A stretch of 64,000 bases of DNA from NCBI GenBank assembly GCA_963764525.1, contig CAVXTC010000007.1:225200-289199 (forward strand). The letters are read 5' to 3'. Shown piece by piece: positions 34,049 to 42,306 of the stretch; position 1 is the stretch's first letter; every line of letters begins with the position of its first letter. The DNA is from DATDIC01 sp963764525. GTDB taxonomy: Bacteria > Pseudomonadota > Alphaproteobacteria > Acetobacterales > Acetobacteraceae. Under the pieces are notes generated by a model. It was not told the origin of the DNA. It worked only from the letters and a program-made list of their open reading frames with translations, and did not search any database. Position numbers and translations under genes: made by a program.

Positions 34049-35356
34049 ATGAGCGGCTCGGCAAAACGCTCCCTTACCCTCACGCTCGACGGTTCCAATA
34101 AATCGGCGAAGCTGCCACTGATCGCCGGTACGCTTGGGCCGGAGGTCGCCGACATTCGTAAGTTGTACGGGGACCTGGGGATTTTCACCTACGACCCGGG
34201 CTACGGCGCCACCGCGGCATGCGAGAGCAAGATCACCTACATCGACGGCGACGAGGGGGTGCTGCTGTATCGCGGCTACCCGATCGAGCAGCTCGCTGAA
34301 CGGTCGGGCTTTCTCGAGGTTGCCTACCTGCTGATGTATGGAGATCTGCCGACCGCAGCGGAGCTGGAGATTTTCTCCCAAGGCGTCATCCGCCACACCA
34401 TGCTGCACGAGCAGATCCGGCAGTTCTACAATGGCTTCCGCCGCGACGCGCACCCGATGGCGGTTATGTGCGGGGTGGTAGGCGCGCTGTCGGCTTTCTA
34501 TCACGACAGCCTGGATATCAACAATCCCGATCACCGCCACATCAGCGCGTTCCGGCTGATCGCCAAGATGCCGACCATCGCCGCCTGGGCGCACAAATAC
34601 AATATCGGTCAGCCGTTCGTGTATCCGCGCAACGATCTTGGTTACGCCGAAAACTTCCTGCGCATGTTCCATGCCGTGCCGGCCGAGGAGTACCACGTCA
34701 ATCCGGTGCTGGCGCGGGCGATGGACCTGATCATGATCCTGCACGCCGATCATGAGCAGAACGCCTCCACCAGCACGGTGCGGCTGTCCGGCTCGACCGG
34801 GGCCAATCCGTTCGCCTGCATCGCCGCCGGCATCGCCAGCCTGTGGGGACCGGCGCATGGCGGCGCCAACGAAGCGGTGCTGAAGATGCTGGCCGAGATC
34901 GGCCATGTCGGAAATATCCCCGACTTCCTGTCCGAGGTGAAGGACAAGGGCCGCCATACCAAGCTGATGGGCTTCGGCCACCGCGTGTACAAGAACTACG
35001 ACCCGCGGGCGAAGATCATCCAGCGCGCCTGCCACGACGTGCTGCGCGAGCTCGGCATCAAGGACGACCCGCTGCTGGATCTGGCCATGGAGCTGGAGAA
35101 GATCGCCCTGAACGACCGCTATTTCGTCGAGCGCAAGCTGTATCCCAACGTCGATTTCTATTCCGGTATCATCCTCAAAGCGATGGGCTTCCCGACCAGC
35201 ATGTTCACCGCGCTGTTCGCCGTGTCCCGCACCGTGGGCTGGATCAGCCAGTGGCAGGAGATGATCGAGGACCCGGAACAGCGGATCGGCCGCCCTCGCC
35301 AGATTTACACCGGATCGCCCCGGCGGGACTACGTGCCGCTCGATCGCCGCGGCTGA
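34049..35356 (+). CDS. gltA: citrate synthase (hexameric, type II)
   Basis: An intact 435-residue enzyme catalysing oxaloacetate plus acetyl-CoA to citrate. It opens with LTLDGSNKSAKLPLIAGTLG and VADIRKLYGDLGIFTYDPGY. The catalytic region has ILHADHEQNASTSTVRLSGS, LWGPAHGGANEAVLKML, the GFGHRVYKNYDPRAKII block with the active-site His and Arg, and VDFYSGIILKAMGFP with the catalytic Asp. Length and the N-terminal beta-rich domain match Gram-negative NADH-sensitive citrate synthases. An intrinsic terminator follows at once. Confidence 0.97.
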   Translation: MSGSAKRSLTLTLDGSNKSAKLPLIAGTLGPEVADIRKLYGDLGIFTYDPGYGATAACESKITYIDGDEGVLLYRGYPIEQLAERSGFLEVAYLLMYGDLPTAAELEIFSQGVIRHTMLHEQIRQFYNGFRRDAHPMAVMCGVVGALSAFYHDSLDINNPDHRHISAFRLIAKMPTIAAWAHKYNIGQPFVYPRNDLGYAENFLRMFHAVPAEEYHVNPVLARAMDLIMILHADHEQNASTSTVRLSGSTGANPFACIAAGIASLWGPAHGGANEAVLKMLAEIGHVGNIPDFLSEVKDKGRHTKLMGFGHRVYKNYDPRAKIIQRACHDVLRELGIKDDPLLDLAMELEKIALNDRYFVERKLYPNVDFYSGIILKAMGFPTSMFTALFAVSRTVGWISQWQEMIEDPEQRIGRPRQIYTGSPRRDYVPLDRRG

Positions 35357-35363
35357 TCGCAAA

Positions 35364-35396
35364 CCGGGGCTGCCCAAGCCGGCCCCGGGGTTTTTT
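35364..35396 (+). terminator. intrinsic terminator of gltA
   Basis: Stem CCGGGGC/GCCCCGG with additional inner pairing is followed by GG and six T residues. It begins 7 bp after the gltA stop. Confidence 0.9.
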
Positions 35397-35719
35397 CGCT
35401 CCTGCCCCGGGCAGTGTGCAGTCCACGGCTTGATCGAAGAGAGATTTTCATACAGTAAAATACATACAGGGATGCCTGGCTGGGGACATCTTTCTCCACA
35501 GCGTGTTGATAAGATACCTCAGAAAGAAACCGCAACCAACTCGAAAGATTCGCAGAATCTGTCAGGGTTATTTCTGTTCCGGTCCAGTTCCGACATGGTT
35601 TTGTTACCGCTGTCATTCGGAACGGATAGAGAATCTATCCGTCGTCAAAGCGGTATTGCGCGAAATTCGGCCTGAACTGTGCGAATCCCGCCGAAATTGC
35701 TTTTCCTCAACACACATTC
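35397..35719. other. AT-rich non-coding segment with DnaA-box-like 9-mers
   Basis: About 300 bp that are clearly richer in A+T than anything nearby (for example TTTTCATACAGTAAAATACA). Two sites differ from the DnaA box TTATCCACA at one position: TTCTCCACA at about 35492-35500, and TGTTGATAA (reverse complement TTATCAACA) at about 35504-35512. A GGATAGAGAATCTATCC inverted repeat lies near 35624. No gene is recognised. Confidence 0.55.
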
Positions 35720-36418
35720 GTGTTCATTGCATCCTTAGGTTGTAGGCCATCGCCGTTACAGCCGTTGGGGGCACGCGTGGGTCAATCAAAGACGCTTGAT
35801 TCCATTGTTCGAGAGCGGCTAAGGACCTGGCCGCAATGCCCGCCAGGGTTGCAGCCCCGCGGGCGCGCGAGACGGTCCTGGTTGCGCGGACGACCATCCG
35901 AGGAGCTCGGAACCTGCCATCCCTTCTTGAAATTGCCAGGCAGCACACGGTTGCGTACGCTGCCGGACGGGTTGTGGTTGAATTTCGGCGGCACGCCTGT
36001 GGACCCTTATGTGGATATCTTTGCCATCGAGGCCTGCGGGACGTTGCAAAACCTGCTCGACAAGCGGTCCCGCTTCGCGCCCAGCACGCATTCACTGCTG
36101 GCCGTCTGTCCGGTGCCCTGGCTGCTCGCTCCCGTCATGCCCGGCGATCCGACGCCACGCTGGCGGGTCACCGGCGTGTTGCGCTACGAGCCGGCGCTGC
36201 CGTTCGTGCTGCCGGTGCGTGACATGCGGGTGATGTATGGCTTGAAGCGGAACGACTATTCCGGTTTCGCGCGACATCAGATCCCTCACGCGCACGAGTA
36301 TTTCGTGCCCATGGATTCGCTGACGGCGGAGAACGGCGACCAGGACCCGGCGCTGCGGTCCCTGCTGGCACACGCGACGGCGGAGGCGAATTTCCTCACC
36401 GACCCCGATACCACCTGA
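35720..36418 (+). CDS. conserved-looking hypothetical protein, N-terminus uncertain
   Basis: The last about 150 residues look like a real globular protein: LPDGLWLNFGGTPVDPYVDI, FAIEACGTLQNLLDKRSRFA, PTHSLLAVCPVPWLLAPVMP-like sequence, RWRVTGVLRYEPALPFVLPV and HAHEYFVPMDSLTAENGD. The first about 75 residues are low-quality, arginine-rich and may be in the wrong frame. A second frame (MPARVAAPRARETVLVARTT at 35836) could supply the true N-terminus with a frameshift. No domain is recognised. Confidence 0.55.
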   Translation: MFIASLGCRPSPLQPLGARVGQSKTLDSIVRERLRTWPQCPPGLQPRGRARRSWLRGRPSEELGTCHPFLKLPGSTRLRTLPDGLWLNFGGTPVDPYVDIFAIEACGTLQNLLDKRSRFAPSTHSLLAVCPVPWLLAPVMPGDPTPRWRVTGVLRYEPALPFVLPVRDMRVMYGLKRNDYSGFARHQIPHAHEYFVPMDSLTAENGDQDPALRSLLAHATAEANFLTDPDTT

Positions 36419-36419
36419 C

Positions 36420-36797
36420 CGAGCTCGCCGTCCGTCATAGTTTGCAACTTTCCGGGCATCGCCGGAGGCTCCAACGGGTCCACGACCGCCTCGATCACCG
36501 CCGGCCCGGCACTGCGCAGCGCTGCCTGAATTGCCGGGCCTACCTCGGCCGGCTGCTCGCAGCGAAACCCCTCCGCGCCGCACGCGCGCGCAAACGCGAC
36601 GAAATCGATCGGTGCCAACCCGATCCTGAACAGCTGATAGCCAGGATTGCGCCGGAAACTTCCGAGGGCGGTGCAGCGGCAGCGTTCGGCACCATCTGTC
36701 GGGCGATCATTCCTATACCGGTTGCTCCGGTCAGGCGAAACAGATCGCGGCGGTTTGCCGTGACAGATCTGAAATGGGTATTCGGACTGTCGGTCAT
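36420..36797 (-). pseudogene. chimeric remnant: Tat-like leader plus C-terminus of a TPP-dependent enzyme
   Basis: From the ATG at 36797 the frame reads MTDSPNTHFRSVTANRRDLF with RRDLFRLTG, a twin-arginine-like motif of a different protein. Within about 55 codons the DNA switches (another frame) to PIDFVAFARACGAEGFRCEQ, then VGPAIQAALRSAGPAVIEAV and VDPLEPPAMPGKLQTMTDGE. That is the C-terminal end of thiamine-pyrophosphate enzymes of the pyruvate oxidase/acetolactate synthase type. Everything between is lost, so a deletion joined two gene ends. Confidence 0.7.
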
Positions 36798-36965
36798 CGC
36801 GCCATGCTCCGTGCTGGCTCGGGGGCAGGCCCTGCGCCCGATCGCGCTCCGCGCGGCAAGGTGATCCGGATTCGCCGGTCGCATGACGTTCTCGCGCACG
36901 CTGGGGAACGCGCGGGCGGGAGCGGGGGAGGGGATCGCCTTTGACCGGCCCGGGCACAGGCGCCA

Positions 36966-38069
36966 TTGTCCGGGCTGCTGGAAAGGATCGATTGGCGCAT
37001 GCCGCCGCGACCTGACGGACGGAACTGGCGGCCTGGCACCGGGACGAATCTTCCTGGCTCCGACACTGACGCCGCCCCACTGCTCGATGTGCACGGCCTC
37101 TCGGTCCATTTCTTCGCCCGCACTGGCGTGGCGCGGGCCATCGACGGGGTCGATTTCAGCGTCCGCCGGCAGGAAACACTGGGGCTGGTCGGCGAATCCG
37201 GCAGCGGCAAGACGCTGTCCAGCCTTGCGGTGCTGCGCTTGGTGCCGCCCCCGGCGCGCATCATCGCCGGCCGCATCGCATTCGACGGCCAGGACCTGCT
37301 GGCACTGCCCTCGTCCGGCGTGGCTGACCTGCGCGGGCGGCGCATCGCCATGGTGTTCCAGAACCCGGCCTACTCGTTGAACCCGATCCTCACCATCGGT
37401 GCGCAGCTCACCGAAATCCTGGTGTGGCACGAGAAGCTGGCACAGCGCGAAGCCACCGACCGGGTTGCCGAAATGCTGCGCCTGGTCGGCATCGCCGATG
37501 CAGCATCCAGGCTGCGCCAGTTTCCGCACGAACTGTCCGGCGGCATGAAGCAGCGCGTCTGCATCGCCCGCGCGCTGCTCTGCCGCCCGGCGCTGCTGCT
37601 GGCCGACGAACCCACCACCAACCTCGACGTCACCATCCAGGCGCAGATACTGGAACTGCTGCGCGAGCTGAAGGACCGTCTCGGGGCCTCCATGATCCTG
37701 GTCACCCACGACATGGGCGTGGTGGCGCGCCTGGCTGACCGGATCAGCGTCATGTATGCCGGCACGATCTGCGAGACGGCGGACACCGCGACGATCTTCC
37801 GCGCTCCGCTGCATCCGTACACGCGGGCGCTGCTGGAAAGCGTGCCGCGGGCCGACCGCTCCTATACTTCCCATCGCGTGTTGCCGGTGATCCCCGGCCG
37901 CATCCCCAGCCTGAGCGATCCGCCATCCGGCTGTCGTTTCCACCCGCGCTGCCCGGAAGCCGATGCGGCGTGCCGGCGGCTGCGGCCCGCCGCGATCAGC
38001 GCGGCGCCCGGCCATGTCGTGAGCTGCCTGAAGCGAGGCAGCGCGGCGTGCCGGAACTCGAGCGCATGA
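36966..38069 (+). CDS. Opp/Dpp-type peptide ABC transporter ATP-binding protein (first)
   Basis: An intact 367-residue DppD/OppD-like ATPase. It has Walker A LGLVGESGSGKT, the Q-loop MVFQNPAYSLNPILTIGAQL, signature LSGGMKQRVCIARALL, Walker B LLLADEPTTNLD, and the switch His VTHDMGVVARLADRI. The oligopeptide-transporter C-terminal domain has PLHPYTRALLESVPR and the cysteine motif CRFHPRCPEADAACR…C. In OppD relatives this binds an iron-sulfur cluster. The start could also be 36999. The second ATPase begins at 38066 (ATGA overlap). No permease or binding-protein genes are adjacent. Confidence 0.9.
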   Translation: MSGLLERIDWRMPPRPDGRNWRPGTGTNLPGSDTDAAPLLDVHGLSVHFFARTGVARAIDGVDFSVRRQETLGLVGESGSGKTLSSLAVLRLVPPPARIIAGRIAFDGQDLLALPSSGVADLRGRRIAMVFQNPAYSLNPILTIGAQLTEILVWHEKLAQREATDRVAEMLRLVGIADAASRLRQFPHELSGGMKQRVCIARALLCRPALLLADEPTTNLDVTIQAQILELLRELKDRLGASMILVTHDMGVVARLADRISVMYAGTICETADTATIFRAPLHPYTRALLESVPRADRSYTSHRVLPVIPGRIPSLSDPPSGCRFHPRCPEADAACRRLRPAAISAAPGHVVSCLKRGSAACRNSSA

Positions 38070-39039
38070 TCCTGGCCGTCGAGCAATTGTCGAAGCTTTA
38101 TCCGGTGCTGCAACGGCGGATTTTCGGCACGCGCGAGGTCGCCGAAATCCGCGCGGTCGATGACGTATCGTTCACTGTCCGCCAGGGCGAATGCCTGGGG
38201 CTGGTGGGCGAGAGCGGCTGCGGCAAGACCACCACGGCGCGCGCCATGCTGCATCTGGTGCCGCCGACCGCCGGACGCGTGCTGTTCGACGGCGCCGACA
38301 TCGTTCCCGTGCTGGGCGGCGGCGACCGGGCGGCGGCGTTGGCGGTGCGACGCGGCATCCAATACGTGTTCCAGGATCCGTACCTGTCGCTCAATCCGCG
38401 CTGGAGTATCGGCCAGACGCTGATCGAGCCGTTCCGCGTTCATCGGCACGCGCCGGAAGCCGAATGGGAGGATCGCGCGATCGACCTGCTGGAGCTGGTC
38501 GGGCTGGAAGCGGCTCATGCCGGGCGATACCCGCACGAGTTCAGCGGCGGCCAACGCCAGCGGGTCGGCATCGCCCGGGCGCTGGCGGTGGCGCCGCGGG
38601 TGCTGATCTGCGATGAGCCGGTGTCGTCGCTCGATGTCTCCGTCCGCGCGCAGGTGCTAAATCTGCTGGTATCGCTGCGCGAGCGGCTGGGGCTGACCTA
38701 TCTGTATATCTCGCACGATCTGGCGTCGGTGCGCTTCATCAGCGACCGGATCGCGGTGATGTATCTCGGCCGCATGGTGGAGGTGGCGCCGGTCGAGGCG
38801 CTGTTCGCCCACCCGCTGCACCACTACACGCATGCGTTGTTGCAGGCGATACCGGTGCCCGACCCGTCCGCCCAGCCGCGCCGGTGTTGCGTGGCGAGTT
38901 GCCGAGCGCGCTGGAGCGTCCGTCCGGCTGCTGTTTCCGTACCCGCTGTCCGGCCGCCACGGCGCATTGCGCCGCCGAGGAGCCGCCGCTGGTTGCGGCG
39001 GGCGCGGATCGGCTGGTGGCGTGTCATTATCCGCGATGA
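38066..39039 (+). CDS. Opp/Dpp-type peptide ABC transporter ATP-binding protein (second), frameshifted at 3' end
   Basis: A DppF/OppF-like partner ATPase. It has Walker A LGLVGESGCGKTTTARAMLH, Q-loop YVFQDPYLSLNPRWSIGQTL, signature FSGGQRQRVGIARALA, Walker B LICDEPVSSLDVSVRAQVLN, and switch ISHDLASVRFISDR. A frameshift near 38880 moves the C-terminal domain (GELPSALERPSGCCFRTRCP … GADRLVACHYPR) to another frame, ending at 39037-39039. The ATG at 38066 overlaps the previous stop; GTG at 38048 is possible. Imported substrate is unknown because the membrane and binding subunits are missing from the window. Confidence 0.88.
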
Positions 39040-39181
39040 GCCTCACACCGCCACTGCCTGCGAATGCGGGCATCCAAGTCTTGAGGGCGGCCAAGGAAGA
39101 TGACGTGGATCGCCGCATTCGCCCTGGCCATGACGGGATCAAGTTCATCTCGGGTGGCACATCGGCGCTATGTCGAGGCGT

Positions 39182-39203
39182 CTCTCCCGCAAACGGGAGA
39201 GGT
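39182..39203. repeat. palindromic repeat family B copy
   Basis: CTCTCCCGCAAACGGGAGAGGT, in the 235-bp gap after the second ATPase. No other feature is seen in that gap. Confidence 0.7.
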
Positions 39204-39274
39204 GAGATAAATGGAGTGCCGCGCCTTGGCTTCGGAAGCGGCCGCCCTGTCGAATTGCTGAAGGAGATGACACG

Positions 39275-39454
39275 ATGAGCAGGAACACGGCGGCCGACTT
39301 TTTCAGGCGCCGAGGCGGCGATGCGCAGCCCGCGGATCTTAAAGCGTTTCTCGCCATCGCGCCGGACGTCCCGGCGGAGCCCGGTGACGAGATCCCCGAG
39401 CACCTCAAAGTCAGGCTCGACCGGGATCCCCGCGTTAACCATCTGTCGAAATGA
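39275..39454 (+). CDS. small unknown protein (59 aa)
   Basis: A short gene behind a perfect AAGGAGATG Shine-Dalgarno. It begins MSRNTAADFFRRRGGDAQPA and continues DLKAFLAIAPDVPAEPGDEI to a stop at 39452. It is charged, with no membrane segment or cysteine. The strong ribosome-binding site and balanced composition support a real gene. The acidic C-terminal half would suit an antitoxin or adaptor, but no partner toxin is visible and I do not assign a family. The FAD oxidoreductase starts 18 bp downstream. Confidence 0.55.
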   Translation: MSRNTAADFFRRRGGDAQPADLKAFLAIAPDVPAEPGDEIPEHLKVRLDRDPRVNHLSK

Positions 39455-39472
39455 AACGAAAGGTCTAGCTCG

Positions 39473-40585
39473 ATGCCAAAAGTGATCGTGATCGGCGCCG
39501 GCGTGATGGGCGCCTCGGCCGCCTTCCGGCTGGCGCAGGCCGGGGCCGAGGTGCTGGTGCTGGAAGCCGGCCGCGTCGGCGGCGGTACATCCGGCATCAG
39601 CTTCGCGTGGACCAACGCGCACAACAAGCCGCCGCGCCCGTATCATGAGCTGAACGTCGCCGGCATGAAGGCACACGCCGCGCTGCGCGAGGAATTCCGG
39701 CGCCCAGGGCGCACATTGGTGGCACGCTGGCGGCAGCCTGGAATGGGAGCCGGAGGCCGACCGTGCCGCGCAGGCAACCAATGTCGAGCGCCTGAAATCC
39801 TGGGGCTATGCCGCGGAGTGGATCACGCCCGAAACAGCTTCACGAACTCGAACCCGACATCGACCTCGCCACCATCGGCGACGCGCCGATCGCGTATTTC
39901 CCCGACGAGGGCTGGCTGGACCCGGTTCCCTACGCGCATGCCATGCTGTCGGCGGCCCGCCGGCACGGCGCGCGGCTGATCTGCGGCGCCCGGGTGAATG
40001 AGATACGTGCTGGCCGGCGATCGCGTGACCGGCGTGCGCACCGTGGACGGCACGCTGCACGAAGCGGAAACGGTGGTGAACTGCGCCGGACGCTGGGCGA
40101 ACGATCCGGTGCGCGACGCCGGGCTGCATCTGCCGCTGGCGCCCACCGTCGGGTATCTGGTGTTCACTCCCCCGGTCGCCGCCAGCCTGGCGCGTGTGGT
40201 GCGCACGCCCATCATCGACGCCCGTCCGGACGGCGCCGGCCGGCTGATGCTGCACTGGAACCCGACCGATCCGACGCTGACCATCGACAGCAAGCTCAGC
40301 CCCGAGATGCCGGAAGCCCGCGACCTGGTGGCCCGCGCGCGCCGGCTGCTGCCCTCGATCGGCGACGTGGCGCCGGAAGCCGCGCGCGTCGCCATCCGCC
40401 CGATACCCGGCGACCACCTGTCGGCGATCGGGCCGGTCCCGCGCGTGCGCGGCTATTACCTGGCGATCACCCATAGCGGGGTGACGATGTCGCCCTTCCT
40501 GGGCGCCGCTGTCGCCGATGAGGTCGCCCGTGGCCGCGAGCGGCCGGAGCTGGCGACATTCCGCCCGGCGCGGTTCTTCAACTGA
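39473..40585 (+). CDS. FAD-dependent oxidoreductase (DadA/glycine oxidase-like), frameshifted
   Basis: The N-terminal Rossmann motif is VIVIGAGVMGASAAFRLAQAG, with the acidic end EVLVLEAGRVGGGTSG. Central parts are HWWHAGGSLEWEPEAD, KQLHELEPDIDLATIGDAP and YFPDEGWLDPVPYAHAMLSA. The C-terminal half has ETVVNCAGRWANDPVRDAGL, AIRPIPGDHLSAIGPVPRVR, and GYYLAITHSGVTMSPFLGAA, the classic FAD-binding end of DAO-family enzymes. Frame changes lie near 39700, 39830 and 39998. It probably deaminates an amine or D-amino acid; the substrate is unknown. Confidence 0.87.
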
Positions 40586-40597
40586 CCGGCGACTAAA

Positions 40598-40663
40598 GTG
40601 GGCGAAAAGCGCAGCGCATCCGCCATCCGGTGCGGCGGAATGCGCTGCGCTTTTCCGCCCTAC
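40598..40663. repeat. REP-like palindromic element, family A copy 3
   Basis: GTGGGCGAAAAGCGCAGCGC … GCGCTGCGCTTTTCCGCCCTAC, the best-conserved copy with near-perfect arms. It lies directly downstream of the FAD oxidoreductase. Confidence 0.88.
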
Positions 40664-40671
40664 GCCGCTTG

Positions 40672-40775
40672 CCCCGGGTCAACACATGCCGTGGCGGTCG
40701 GCGTCAGCCAGGACACCGCAATGCCCAGCGTTACCAGCCCCGGGGCAACACATGCCGTGGCGGACGGGGTCAGTC
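40672..40775. repeat. pair of 38-bp direct repeats
   Basis: CCCCGGGTCAACACATGCCG (and 18 more bases) at 40672-40709 recurs with 5 mismatches at 40738-40775. The period is 66 bp. It ends just inside the Rieske gene's 3' end. Confidence 0.75.
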
Positions 40776-41090
40776 GGGGAGCCGGATCAGCAGGTCGTCG
40801 CCTTCCACGCGCAGCTCGAACACCGGCAGGTCCTTTTCAATCGGCGCGCACAGCCCCTTTCCGGTGCGCACGTCGAAACGGCCGGCGTGCAGCGGGCATT
40901 CGATGACGCCGTCCTCCAGCCAGCCGTCGGAGAGCTGGGCGTATTCGTGCGTGCAGACATTGTCGGTCGCACGGAACTCGCCGCCGGGCAGGTGATACAG
41001 CGCGATCTCGCGGTCGCCGACGCGCACGCCGATCACGCCGTCCTCGGGCACATCCGCCTTCCCCGCCACACGCACCCAGGTCTCCGCCAT
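40770..41090 (-). CDS. Rieske-type ferredoxin (non-heme iron oxygenase ferredoxin subunit)
   Basis: An intact 106-residue Rieske [2Fe-2S] protein from ATG 41090 (MAETWVRVAGKADVP). Cluster ligands are in CTHEYAQLSDGWLEDG (Cys-x-His) and VIECPLHAGRFDVRTG (Cys-x2-His). It ends LPVFELRVEGDDLLIRLPD. Such ferredoxins deliver electrons to ring-hydroxylating oxygenases. No oxygenase or reductase gene is adjacent, so the partner is elsewhere. Confidence 0.92.
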   Translation of the reverse strand: MAETWVRVAGKADVPEDGVIGVRVGDREIALYHLPGGEFRATDNVCTHEYAQLSDGWLEDGVIECPLHAGRFDVRTGKGLCAPIEKDLPVFELRVEGDDLLIRLPD

Positions 41091-41214
41091 GTCGGCCTCC
41101 ATTGTTCACGTTGACAATGCCAGGGGCGGCGACGCCGGCCAAGCCGTCACGCGAAGCTGATCGTGACAAACGCCGGCCGGCCGGGTTGCAGCCAGGCGGC
41201 GATGCGGAGATGTC

Positions 41215-42306
41215 ATGAACACGCCTGAGCCGAGCTTGCCAGCCCATGGGGCCACCGTCCTGCCGGAGGTCATTGTCGAGACCTACAACGCGGAACTGCG
41301 CGACGACGATGGCTTCGTCGGGGATCGCGCCAGCAAGCGCGCCTTCCAGTCGATCCTCGACGACTGGCGCGAACGCCTGCGGCAGGTCGGCGAAGGCCCG
41401 TTCGGCGATGAGCCCGCGGAAGCGATCGGCCGGGAAAGCCTCGACAAGCTCCTGTCCCGCGGGGATGTGGAGGCGGCCGGCCTGGTCCACAGCGCCGTGG
41501 AGGAGTTCGCCCAGGAGCTGGCAATTGTGTGCCGGCGGTTGCTGCAACTGCAACCGTGGCGGGATATCAAGACGATCGTGGTCGGCGGCGGGTTCCGCTC
41601 CGGCCGTATCGGGGAGATCGCGATCGGGCGGACGTTGGTGCTGCTGAGGGCGGACGGCCGCGCGATCGAGCTGCGGCCGATCCGGCACGATCCGAATGAC
41701 GCCGGGCTGATCGGTTGCGCGCATCTGGCGCCCAGTTGGGTGTTCGCCGGCCATGACAGCATTCTCGGGGTGGATATCGGCGGCACCAATATCCGCGCCG
41801 GACTTATCGAGCCGAATGTCGGGAAGGACCGCCGCCTTGCCGATGCGCGCGTGCTGGCGTCGAAGCTGTGGCGGCACCGCAAAGAGAATCCGACGCGCGA
41901 ACAAGCGCTCGAGCGGCTGACGGAGATGCTGGAAGAGCTGATCCGCACTGCCGGCAAGCAGAGCCGCGCTCTGGCGCCGTTCATCGGCATCGGCTGCCCG
42001 GGGCTGATCGAGGAAGACGGCTCGATCGAGCGCGGCGGCCAGAACCTTCCCGGCGACTGGGAGAGCCCGCGCTTCAACCTGCCGCAACGCATCCGCGCGG
42101 CGATCCCGAAGGTCGGCGGGCGCGAAACGGTGGTGCTGATGCACAACGACGCGGTGGTGCAGGGTCTGAGCGAGGCGCCGTGGATGCGGGATGTAACGCG
42201 CTGGGGCGTGCTGACGATCGGCACCGGGCTGGGCAACGCCTGCTTCCGCGACCGGTCGGCCGATGCGGGGAAGAACAGGCCGGGGAAGCACGCGAACAAC
42301 GATTAG
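41215..42306 (+). CDS. ROK-family protein with swapped (circularly permuted) halves
   Basis: An intact 363-residue protein. The ASKHA/ROK ATP-binding start SILGVDIGGTNIRAGLIEPN lies at residues about 181-200, not at the N-terminus. It is followed by FIGIGCPGLIEEDGSIERGG, NLPGDWESPRFNLPQRI, VVLMHNDAVVQGLSEAP and VLTIGTGLGNACF, where the protein ends. The sequence before it (IVVGGGFRSGRIGEIAIGRT, then HDPNDAGLIGCAHLAPSW) matches what normally forms the ROK C-terminus. The usual CxCGxxGC zinc motif is absent. Probably a sugar-kinase-like or regulatory protein; substrate unknown. Confidence 0.8.
   Translation: MNTPEPSLPAHGATVLPEVIVETYNAELRDDDGFVGDRASKRAFQSILDDWRERLRQVGEGPFGDEPAEAIGRESLDKLLSRGDVEAAGLVHSAVEEFAQELAIVCRRLLQLQPWRDIKTIVVGGGFRSGRIGEIAIGRTLVLLRADGRAIELRPIRHDPNDAGLIGCAHLAPSWVFAGHDSILGVDIGGTNIRAGLIEPNVGKDRRLADARVLASKLWRHRKENPTREQALERLTEMLEELIRTAGKQSRALAPFIGIGCPGLIEEDGSIERGGQNLPGDWESPRFNLPQRIRAAIPKVGGRETVVLMHNDAVVQGLSEAPWMRDVTRWGVLTIGTGLGNACFRDRSADAGKNRPGKHANND

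Noticed and set aside
35430..35719. Chromosomal replication origin
   Set aside because: Only two near-match DnaA boxes and no dnaA, dnaN, hemE or parAB nearby. Kept only as a weak observation.
39040..39278. Frame ending VPRLGFGSGRPVELLKEMTR as an antitoxin C-terminus
   Set aside because: It reads through a palindromic repeat and the ribosome-binding site of the next gene; no conserved antitoxin motif and no toxin gene.
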